A stretch of 64,000 nt of DNA from Bacteroidales bacterium (lineage in GTDB: Bacteria > Bacteroidota > Bacteroidia > Bacteroidales > FEN-979): the NCBI GenBank assembly GCA_023231005.1, contig JALNWG010000001.1, forward strand, positions 1 through 64,000, given 5' to 3'. Position 1 is the stretch's first letter. Every line of letters begins with the position of its first letter. This document shows, one piece after another, positions 45,153 through 52,413 of the stretch. The notes beneath the pieces were generated by a model. It saw only the letters and a program-made list of their open reading frames with translations. It ran no database searches and was not told where the DNA came from. Both the position numbers and the translations under genes were made by a program.

Positions 45153-46259
45153 ATGCGTGAACTTTATCAAAAAAACCGGCTATTTTTTTTGATTATCATT
45201 ACTGCCGCCGTGGGTTTTCTTGTTTGGTATTTCCTGAACATCGTCATTTTCATTATCGTTGCCGGAGTTATCTCCATTATTGGGATCCCATTGGTTGATC
45301 TGCTTGATAAAATCAAAATCGGAAAATTAAAATTTCCTCATGTCCTTAGTGTAATCATTACTTTATTGGCAATTATTCTGGTGATTTTTGGGCTATTTAG
45401 TCTCTTTATTCCATTGGTAGTCAACGAAGCTCAACAGATTTCCACCATCGACTTCAATAAACTGGGTGCCTATTTCCACGACGATATTGCAAAAATTGAA
45501 TGGACATTACGTCATTATGGCGTTATGCCAAGAGGTGCAACTTTTCAATCGCTGGCCAAACAGTCCCTTATGAAGATCGTTGATTTAAACCTTTTTTCCA
45601 ATATTCTCACATCGGTTATTTCATTTACGGGAACTTTCTTTGTCGCTATATTTTCCATTGTCTTTCTTGCCTTCTTTTTTCTTCTTGATTTCAAAATGTT
45701 ACCCCGGTTCATTCTTTTGCTTACGCCGGAAAAATACGCTCAGCAAATGAAGTCGGTGATGATGAAAAGTAAAACCTTATTATCGCGCTATTTTATCGGG
45801 TTGATTTGTCAGATCATGGCCAACATTATCACCTATTCCTTAGCGCTTTACATTGTCGGTGTTAAAAGTCCTCTGGTAATTGGTTTTTTTACTGGAATCA
45901 TCATTATCATTCCCTATATCGGCGGTATCATTTCTATGATATTCGGGGTATTGCTCGGGGTAACCGGGGTGATCAGTACCGGCGAGTATGCCTTGATCCT
46001 GCCGATGGCTATCAAGATTCTCATAGCAATGGCTATAGTACAAACCATTGATAACAATGTTTTCTCTCCGATAATCCAGGGAAAAAGTGTAAAAGCTCAT
46101 CCTGTGGAAATTTTCTTGGTGGTCATTGCGGCTGCCAGTTTTGCCGGTATTCTCGGGATGGTCGTTGCCGTGCCGGTATATGGATTCATAAAAATCGTGG
46201 CGACCGAATTTCTTAGTAACTTCAGACTGGTTCAACGTTTTTCTGAAAAACAAAATTAA
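45153..46259 (+). CDS. AI-2E family transporter (PerM-like)
   Basis: 368 residues, seven to eight membrane helices with the large central soluble segment typical of the family and a C-terminal GIIIIIPYIGGIISMIFG and DNNVFSPIIQGKSVKAHPVEIF motif (the conserved PxxxGxxxxxHP region). Members include AI-2 exporters and Na+/H+ antiporters, so the substrate is open. It heads a five-gene same-strand cluster of small envelope proteins. Confidence 0.88.
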   Translation: MRELYQKNRLFFLIIITAAVGFLVWYFLNIVIFIIVAGVISIIGIPLVDLLDKIKIGKLKFPHVLSVIITLLAIILVIFGLFSLFIPLVVNEAQQISTIDFNKLGAYFHDDIAKIEWTLRHYGVMPRGATFQSLAKQSLMKIVDLNLFSNILTSVISFTGTFFVAIFSIVFLAFFFLLDFKMLPRFILLLTPEKYAQQMKSVMMKSKTLLSRYFIGLICQIMANIITYSLALYIVGVKSPLVIGFFTGIIIIIPYIGGIISMIFGVLLGVTGVISTGEYALILPMAIKILIAMAIVQTIDNNVFSPIIQGKSVKAHPVEIFLVVIAAASFAGILGMVVAVPVYGFIKIVATEFLSNFRLVQRFSEKQN

Positions 46260-46283
46260 TGCAGACCGAAAAAACATAACATT

Positions 46284-46532
46284 ATGGCTAAATCATTTTC
46301 AAAAATACTTGTAGCTGCCGCTGTTGGGCTGGCTGCCGGAGTTGGTATCGGGATGCTTTTTGCTCCTGCCAAAGGTTCTAAGACCAGGAAACGGTTAAAG
46401 AAACAGATTCTCAATCTTACGGAGATGATAGAGGAAAAATCCTCATTCCCGCTGGATCTGGATGAAATGGAGGAGGAGGTTCAAAAGGATGAAAAGGAGC
46501 CAACGACCGATGAGAATAAGGAGGATAAATAA
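46284..46532 (+). CDS. YtxH domain protein
   Basis: 82 residues. A hydrophobic glycine-rich N-terminal segment (AAAVGLAAGVGIGMLFAPAKGSKTRKRL) is the YtxH/GvpP-like signature, followed by a strongly acidic lysine/glutamate tail. It is probably a membrane-associated stress protein. The stop TAA shares its last base with the ATG of the next gene (TAATG). Confidence 0.83.
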   Translation: MAKSFSKILVAAAVGLAAGVGIGMLFAPAKGSKTRKRLKKQILNLTEMIEEKSSFPLDLDEMEEEVQKDEKEPTTDENKEDK

Positions 46533-46900
46533 TGGAAACAGGAAAAATCTCGGATAATTTTTCGTCACTTACGGAAAATGTCAAAGAATATATTCATCTC
46601 CAGATCGACTTCGTCAAATTGGTCCTTACAGAGAAATTAGCCAAACTCACCTCATTTTTTCTGATTGCGGTGATCTTTTTTATTCTGGCGATGTTCCTTC
46701 TTTTGTTTTTATCTCTTGCATTTGTTTTCTGGTTTGGAGAAATTGTTGGTCCCACATGGATTGGTGCATTGATTGTAACAGCCGTATATATTCTGGGGGG
46801 TGCCGTGGTTTATTTTCAAAGGGAAAAATTGTTCATCAATCCCTTGGTTTCACATCTCACTAAAATTTTAATGGAGGAGGAACAAGATGAAACCGAATAA
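46532..46900 (+). CDS. Holin-superfamily-III-like membrane protein (PF07332 type)
   Basis: 122 residues. An amphipathic N-terminal helix (about 10-45, containing VKEYIHLQIDFVKLVLTEKL) is followed by two membrane helices (about 48-72 and 78-98) and a charged tail. This matches chromosomal Phage_holin_3_6 proteins that accompany YtxH in Bacteroidota. No phage genes are nearby, so a lysis role is unlikely. Confidence 0.8.
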   Translation: METGKISDNFSSLTENVKEYIHLQIDFVKLVLTEKLAKLTSFFLIAVIFFILAMFLLLFLSLAFVFWFGEIVGPTWIGALIVTAVYILGGAVVYFQREKLFINPLVSHLTKILMEEEQDETE

Positions 46901-47171
46901 CCGAAATTACTGGAAAAACCGTCCCATTCATTCATTGAATGAACTTGCTTCCGAAAAATCACGACTCCAGTTACAGATCCGATTAAAAGAGGAACACATC
47001 CATTCGGGATACAAAAACCTCTTAAACGCTCTTACTTTCCGGAACCTGGCAACGACGGTAGTGAATGAGATCTCAATGTCTTCAATGGCCATTTCCAAAG
47101 TGTTTTCCTTTGGCAAATCTATCCTGGCAAAGCGCCGGAAAAAGCACGAACATCCGAAAGGTGAAGTTTAA
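46887..47171 (+). CDS. Small hypothetical protein of the YtxH cluster
   Basis: 94 residues, basic, with a predicted helical core (HSLNELASEKSRLQLQIRLK, LVNALTF-like NALTFRNLATTVVNEI) and a Lys/His-rich tail. It has no signal peptide or certain membrane helix. It overlaps the holin-like gene by 14 nt and the SPASM gene by 11 nt. I do not recognise a family; conserved small genes of this kind often follow YtxH and holin-like genes. Confidence 0.65.
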   Translation: MKPNNRNYWKNRPIHSLNELASEKSRLQLQIRLKEEHIHSGYKNLLNALTFRNLATTVVNEISMSSMAISKVFSFGKSILAKRRKKHEHPKGEV

Positions 47172-48156
47172 TACCCTTCTTTTCAGGAACCTGAATTTTC
47201 TGAAAATTCTTGCTTCCTACTTGTTCTCAAGGATATCACATCGGGCATATCATTGGGGAAAACCTATTGCTGTAAGCATTGAGCCAACCAACCGATGCAA
47301 TCTGCATTGCCCCGAATGTCCAAGCGGAATGCATCGGCTTACCCGTACCAGAGGCGAAATTTCGCCCGATGTTTTCAAATCCGCGATCGATCAATTATCG
47401 CCACAACTTTCTTACTTAACCCTTTATTTTCAGGGTGAGCCATACCTTCATCCTGGCTTTTTCGATTTTGTCCGTTATGCCAGATCCAAAAATATCTATG
47501 TTAGCTCATCCACCAATGGCCATTTCCTTTCAACAGAGCAAGTGGAACAAACCATCAACTGCGGGCTGAACAGACTAATCATTTCTCTTGACGGAATCAA
47601 TCAGGAAACGTATCAATCCTACCGCCAGGGTGGAAATTTTAAACAAGTGGTTGAGGGGATCGCTAAGTTGGTTGAACAAAAACATCTTAAAAAGGTCAAT
47701 CATCCAAAAATTATCATTCAGTTTTTGGTTTTTAAAACCAATCAGCATCAAATTGCAGAGATCAGAACCTTAGGAAAAAAATTAGGGGTAGATAAAGTTG
47801 AAATTAAAACAGCCCAATTCTATGATTATCATCTTGGCAATCCTTTGATGACGGATCTGGGAAAATATTCCCGGTATAAAAAAATCACTTCCCCTTCCTC
47901 CTCCATCATCACTTATCAGATAAAAAACAAACTTCCCAACCATTGTTTCCGCATGTGGAGCAGTTGCGTGATCACCTGGGATGGAAAGGTTGCCCCATGC
48001 TGTTATGATAAAGATGCCAACCACGTGATGGGAAATATTATCAAAACTCCATTCCATGAAATTCTGAAAAGCACCAGTTATAAAAACTTCAGGAAGACTC
48101 TTCTCACCAAACGCAAGTCTGTTGAGATGTGTTCAAATTGTGACCAGAAGTTTTAA
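47161..48156 (+). CDS. Radical SAM/SPASM domain protein
   Basis: 331 residues from GTG 47161. The cluster-binding motif is CNLHCPECPSG (CxxxCxxC) near residue 45. A C-terminal SPASM-type region has CFRMWSSCVITWDGKVAPCCYD and CSNCDQKF. It resembles MoaA/PqqE-like proteins acting on unknown substrates. The frame stays open to an ATG at 47065, but the family starts close to the SRISHRAYHWGKPIAVSIEPT segment, so a short N-terminus is preferred. It is the last gene of the 45-48 kb cluster. Confidence 0.85.
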   Translation: MKFNTLLFRNLNFLKILASYLFSRISHRAYHWGKPIAVSIEPTNRCNLHCPECPSGMHRLTRTRGEISPDVFKSAIDQLSPQLSYLTLYFQGEPYLHPGFFDFVRYARSKNIYVSSSTNGHFLSTEQVEQTINCGLNRLIISLDGINQETYQSYRQGGNFKQVVEGIAKLVEQKHLKKVNHPKIIIQFLVFKTNQHQIAEIRTLGKKLGVDKVEIKTAQFYDYHLGNPLMTDLGKYSRYKKITSPSSSIITYQIKNKLPNHCFRMWSSCVITWDGKVAPCCYDKDANHVMGNIIKTPFHEILKSTSYKNFRKTLLTKRKSVEMCSNCDQKF

Positions 48157-48167
48157 AATATTTTCAC

Positions 48168-48175
48168 TAACTTTG
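48168..48175 (+). promoter_or_regulatory. -7 box upstream of cutC, long leader
   Basis: TAACTTTG at 48168-48175 would give a transcript start near 48182 and a leader of about 125 nt before the cutC ATG. No stable hairpin or known riboswitch was recognised in the leader, and no clear -33 was found. Confidence 0.4.
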
Positions 48176-48306
48176 ATCGTGAGAAAAATTCCGGACCCAT
48201 ATTATTTGGCTCTTATAGTGAGGCTGCAAATGATTTTTTGAATGTCATGTCTAACGCAGGGATAAGATGTACCTTCCATAAGTAAAGAACTTTTTAGATT
48301 GAAAAT

Positions 48307-49053
48307 ATGATTATTGAAGCATGTGTAAATTCGGCTATTTCAGCTATTGAGGCTCAAAAAGGGGGTGCCGACCGAGTGGAGCTTTGCGAGAATCTGCACG
48401 ATGGCGGGACAACTCCTAGCACCGGGTCCATTTCCTTAGCCAAGAAAAAATTGAAAATTGGTTTATTTGTTATGATCCGGCCACGGGGAGGCGATTTTTT
48501 ATACTCGGATGATGAGTTTGAAATCATGAAGGAAGATGTGAAGGCAGCCAAAAAGTGTGGGGCTGATGGTGTTGTTTTCGGCATCCTGAAACCCGATGGA
48601 ACAATCGACACGGAGCGGATGAGAATTCTTTGCAATCTTGCCCGACCCATGCATATTACTTGTCACCGGGCATTTGATATGACCGCTGACCCTTTTCGGG
48701 CTATGGAGGATCTGATTGTGTTGGAAATCGAACGGATATTGACTTCAGGACAACAACCAAAAGCTATTGAGGGTGCCGGATTAATCAAAGAACTCATTAA
48801 AAAAGCGAACAGGCGAATCGTCATCATGCCAGGGAGCGGGGTAAAGGAACACAATGTGTTGAAACTAATCCAATCGACCGGTGCACAGGAGGTTCATATT
48901 CATCTCGAAAAGCAGGAACCCAGCCGGATGACCTTTAAGCAACCTGGGGTGTACATGGGAAAATCCGATCAATCAGAATTTGAACACACCCTAACAGATT
49001 GGAAAAGGATTGACGATTTAAAACGTGCTATTGCTAATTTATCAGCGACTTAA
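48307..49053 (+). CDS. cutC: CutC family copper homeostasis protein
   Basis: 248 residues, a TIM barrel of the CutC family: IIEACVNSAISAIEAQKGGADRVELCEN, GGTTPSTGSI, MIRPRGGDFLYSD, DGVVFGIL and HRAFDM. Proposed cytosolic copper handling is family knowledge and has been questioned; the biochemical role is unsettled. Located directly before a secreted GH2 gene (25 nt), which may be cotranscribed. Confidence 0.93.
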   Translation: MIIEACVNSAISAIEAQKGGADRVELCENLHDGGTTPSTGSISLAKKKLKIGLFVMIRPRGGDFLYSDDEFEIMKEDVKAAKKCGADGVVFGILKPDGTIDTERMRILCNLARPMHITCHRAFDMTADPFRAMEDLIVLEIERILTSGQQPKAIEGAGLIKELIKKANRRIVIMPGSGVKEHNVLKLIQSTGAQEVHIHLEKQEPSRMTFKQPGVYMGKSDQSEFEHTLTDWKRIDDLKRAIANLSAT

Positions 49054-49078
49054 TTTCTTTATTTTCGAAAAAACCCGT

Positions 49079-52000
49079 ATGAAAAATCATTTCCCTATTT
49101 TGCTATTTCCCTATTTTGCTATTTTGCTATTCCTTTTTTCCAACATTCTGGCCTTTCCTCAAGCTCCACTCGATTGGGAAAATCCACATTTGACGGGCAT
49201 CAACAATGAACCTCCCCATGCAACGTATATCCCATTTGACAATGAAATTGATGCCTTGATGAACGATGCTTCCATTTCCAAAAATTTTCTTCTTCTCAAT
49301 GGCCTCTGGAAGTTTCATTGGTCGGAAAACCCGGATAAACGACTAAGCAATTTTTATAAGGATTCTTTCGATGTCAGCAATTGGAAAGATATTCAGGTTC
49401 CTTCTACCATCGAGATGCAAGGATATGGGTATCCAATCTATGTGAACATTCCATACGAATTCAAACATCTCATGAAACCTGATCCTCCTAAGGTTCCACA
49501 CGATTATAACCCAGTAGGTAGTTATCGCCGTGATTTTGAGGTTCCGGCAAGCTGGAACAACCGAAAAGTATTTCTACACTTCGGAGCCGTTAAATCGTTT
49601 TGTTATGTTTACCTCAATGGACAGCAAATCGGAATGGGAAAAGATGCAAAAACGCCCTTGGAATTTGACATTACGAAATATCTCAGAACAGGGAAGAACA
49701 CTGTGGGTATTGAAGTCTTCCGCTGGTCCGACGGATCTTACCTGGAATGTCAGGATATGTGGAGGATGAGCGGTATAAATCGAGATGTATACCTCTATTC
49801 CACCCCAAAGACAAGGATCTGCGATTTCTTTGTTGTTGGAGACCTATTTTCAAACTATACTCATGGATTATTAAAGGTGACAACTGTGGTACAAGGCTCA
49901 GAGGGCAAAGGGTACCAACTCGGAATCGCCCTTTTTGAATCTAAAAAAAACGCTACTCCGCTTTTCCGGGAAAGCCTTTGTTTTGATTTAAAGGAAAATG
50001 CTTCAGCATCATTATTATTCGAAAAATATATCCCCTACCCTCAAAAATGGAGTGCAGAAATACCAAACTTATATTACTTAGTTCTCTCTTTGAAAGATCC
50101 TTCCGGGAAAATCATTGAAACAACCGGTTGCCAAGTTGGGTTCAGAACTACTGAAGTGAAAGACGGACAATTTCTTGTCAATGGAAAACCCATCCTAATC
50201 AAAGGAGTAAACCGGCACGAAACCGATCCGAAAACCGGGCATGTTATTTCAAAAGATATGATGTTGAAGGACATCCGCTTGATGAAAGAAGCCAATATCA
50301 ATACCGTCAGAACTTGTCACTACCCAGATGATCCTGTCTGGTACGATCTCTGTGATGAATATGGCCTCTATGTAATTGATGAAGCCAATATCGAATCGCA
50401 TGGGATGGGATATGATCCGGAAACCACCCTTGGGAATAAACCGGAATGGGAAGAAAGTCATTTGAACCGAACAGAACGAATGTTTGAGCGGGATAAAAAT
50501 CATCCCAGCATTATCATCTGGTCATTGGGAAATGAAGCAGGAAATGGATGCAATTTTACAGCGACTTACCGATGGGTAAAAAATCACGATCACACCCGGC
50601 CGGTATGGTATGAACGTTCTGAACAAAGTGCCAACACTGATATTTTTTGTCCCATGTACTGGAACCCCCTCGATCTTGAATGGTATGGATATGTTCCGCA
50701 ACTCCGGCCACTCATCATGTGCGAATATGCCCATGCCATGGGAAACAGTACGGGAAACTTTCAGGATTACTGGGATGTTATTGAAAAATATCCTCAGTTG
50801 CAAGGAGGTTGTATCTGGGATTGGGTTGATCAGGGACTTGCAGCAAAAGACAGTCTTGGCAGAGATTTCTGGACATTCGGAGGCGATTATGGCCCTAAAA
50901 ATGTCCCCAGTGATGGAAATTTTAATTGCAATGGAATTGTATCTCCCGACCGGAAACCACATCCTGGCTATCAAGAGGTAAAAAAGGTTTACCAGTATGT
51001 GAAATTTCTTCCCTTTGACCTATTGAAAAATTCTTTCGAGGTTCTCAATAAATATGATTTCTATGATCTTAGCAACACCGAAATTAATTGGGTGTTATCG
51101 GCAAATGGAAAAATTGTCCAGGTAGGAAAACTTCCTCCATTTACTTTATCCCCAGGGAATAAAAAGAAATTTTCAGTCCAGCTTCCCATATTAAAACCGA
51201 CCCAACCTACAGAATATTTCCTGAATGTATACATGAAGACCACAGCTCCCTGGGGACTTCTGCCTCCCGGAACCACCTTGGCATCAGAACAATTTGCACT
51301 TCCTTGTGAACAGCCTCCAGCCGATGTCCAAAAGGAGATGTTTCTTCCACTGAGGATGAAGGAAACCGGAAAAACCGTTGACATAGCCGGGAAAGATTTT
51401 ACTTTGGGTTTTAATAAAAAAACAGGAACCTTTGATTCGTTCGTCTATCACGATCTGGAATTGTTACATCAAGGTCCGTTACCTAATTTCCGTAGAGCTC
51501 CCACAGATAATGATATCGGAAACCAGCTTGCAAAGCGATGTAAAGTATGGTTTGATGCCAGTGAGCGTAGGATGGTCCGTTCGGTTGAAGTGAAAAAAGA
51601 GAGCGATCAGTTTATCCGGATAACAACCCACTTTGATTTTCCCGATTCAATAGCCAGCGAAGTAGTGGAATACTGCATTGATGGCTCCGGGAAAGTGATG
51701 GTAGCGGCTACTTTCATTCCACAGAAAAAAAATCTTCCGGAATTGATCCGTTTTGGAATGAATATGCAGATCAATGAAACACTTGATAAAGTGACCTGGT
51801 TCGGACGAGGTCCCTGGGAAAATTATTGGGACCGTAATCGTTCGGCTTTTATCGGACAGTATAAAAGTACTGTTGAAGAGCAATTTACATCCTATGTCCG
51901 TCCTCAGGAAAATGGTTACAAAACGGAGGTCCGTTGGATGACCCTGGAAGGGAATAAACATTTCGGGCTCCGCTTTACCGGACAGCCTCTGATCTGTTTC

Positions 52001-52237
52001 AGCGCATTGCCATATACCTATGACGACATGAAAGGTTTTAAACAAGGAGGGAAACACCTCAACGATCTGACAAAAGAGCCTTTTATCGACGTGAATATCG
52101 ATTATAAACAAATGGGAGTAGGCGGAGATGACAGTTGGGGAGCAAGAACCCATACCCAATACACCTTGCCGGCGAAGGAGTATCATTATTCGTTTACCAT
52201 GGAACCATACAAAAATTACGAAATGGTGAACCAGTGA
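49079..52237 (+). CDS. Secreted GH2 beta-galactosidase (LacZ type)
   Basis: 1052 residues. Signal peptide residues 1-27, encoded largely by an 8-bp repeat, then a GH2 sugar-binding domain, Ig-like domain, TIM barrel (about 300-600; acid/base E486 in SLGNEAGNG, nucleophile E549 in MCEYAHAMGNS), and a C-terminal Bgal small-chain domain (LGFNKKTGTFDSF...RAPTDNDIGN). It should hydrolyse beta-galactosides in the periplasm or at the surface. ATG 49079 is chosen for the signal peptide; the frame is open to 49025 inside cutC. No SusCD or regulator is nearby, so it is not a classical PUL. The last codons and the stop lie within another 8-bp repeat. Confidence 0.93.
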   Translation: MKNHFPILLFPYFAILLFLFSNILAFPQAPLDWENPHLTGINNEPPHATYIPFDNEIDALMNDASISKNFLLLNGLWKFHWSENPDKRLSNFYKDSFDVSNWKDIQVPSTIEMQGYGYPIYVNIPYEFKHLMKPDPPKVPHDYNPVGSYRRDFEVPASWNNRKVFLHFGAVKSFCYVYLNGQQIGMGKDAKTPLEFDITKYLRTGKNTVGIEVFRWSDGSYLECQDMWRMSGINRDVYLYSTPKTRICDFFVVGDLFSNYTHGLLKVTTVVQGSEGKGYQLGIALFESKKNATPLFRESLCFDLKENASASLLFEKYIPYPQKWSAEIPNLYYLVLSLKDPSGKIIETTGCQVGFRTTEVKDGQFLVNGKPILIKGVNRHETDPKTGHVISKDMMLKDIRLMKEANINTVRTCHYPDDPVWYDLCDEYGLYVIDEANIESHGMGYDPETTLGNKPEWEESHLNRTERMFERDKNHPSIIIWSLGNEAGNGCNFTATYRWVKNHDHTRPVWYERSEQSANTDIFCPMYWNPLDLEWYGYVPQLRPLIMCEYAHAMGNSTGNFQDYWDVIEKYPQLQGGCIWDWVDQGLAAKDSLGRDFWTFGGDYGPKNVPSDGNFNCNGIVSPDRKPHPGYQEVKKVYQYVKFLPFDLLKNSFEVLNKYDFYDLSNTEINWVLSANGKIVQVGKLPPFTLSPGNKKKFSVQLPILKPTQPTEYFLNVYMKTTAPWGLLPPGTTLASEQFALPCEQPPADVQKEMFLPLRMKETGKTVDIAGKDFTLGFNKKTGTFDSFVYHDLELLHQGPLPNFRRAPTDNDIGNQLAKRCKVWFDASERRMVRSVEVKKESDQFIRITTHFDFPDSIASEVVEYCIDGSGKVMVAATFIPQKKNLPELIRFGMNMQINETLDKVTWFGRGPWENYWDRNRSAFIGQYKSTVEEQFTSYVRPQENGYKTEVRWMTLEGNKHFGLRFTGQPLICFSALPYTYDDMKGFKQGGKHLNDLTKEPFIDVNIDYKQMGVGGDDSWGARTHTQYTLPAKEYHYSFTMEPYKNYEMVNQ
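49089..49128. repeat. 8-bp tandem repeat encoding the GH2 signal peptide core
   Basis: Five exact units: ATTTCCCT, ATTTTGCT, ATTTCCCT, ATTTTGCT, ATTTTGCT, then a decayed ATTCCTTT. With three-base reading the protein repeats every eight residues and encodes the hydrophobic FPILLFPYFAILLFLF core. Confidence 0.85.
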
Positions 52238-52251
52238 AATGGTGAAGAGAA
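52220..52251. repeat. 8-bp repeat across the GH2 stop codon
   Basis: Units GAAATGGT, GAACCAGT, GAAATGGT, GAAGAGAA. The first three supply the last codons of the GH2 protein (EMVNQ) and its TGA stop, so the C-terminus appears repeat-derived. Confidence 0.55.
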
Positions 52252-52321
52252 AAACCTTTAGCCACTTTCCAAGTTTTACCCCGAAAATGCTGAAAAAGGA
52301 GTTTCTGAGGTCGAAGAATGC

Positions 52322-52329
52322 TAAATTTG
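52322..52329 (+). promoter_or_regulatory. -7 box of the GH20 gene
   Basis: TAAATTTG matches TAnnTTTG, giving a start near 52336 and a leader of about 78 nt. A TTT at 52302-52304 is the only candidate for -33, with a short 17-nt spacer. Confidence 0.4.
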
Positions 52330-52413
52330 CAAGGGAATAAGGATATCGAAACTCCCTCAATGGAAGATCTCGATCCGGAAACGTACAGTTATTTATCTGA
52401 CAATCTATATTTT

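Noticed and set aside
46532..46900. Prophage remnant suggested by the holin-like protein
   Set aside because: No other phage gene is near; chromosomal YtxH/holin-like pairs are normal in Bacteroidota.
46887..47171. RiPP precursor for the SPASM radical SAM enzyme
   Set aside because: 94 basic residues with no leader-core layout, Gly-Gly or Cys-rich core, and no transporter or protease beside it; kept only as a possible partner.
49025..52237. Polysaccharide utilisation locus containing GH2 and GH20
   Set aside because: No SusC/SusD pair, sensor or transporter accompanies the two enzymes.
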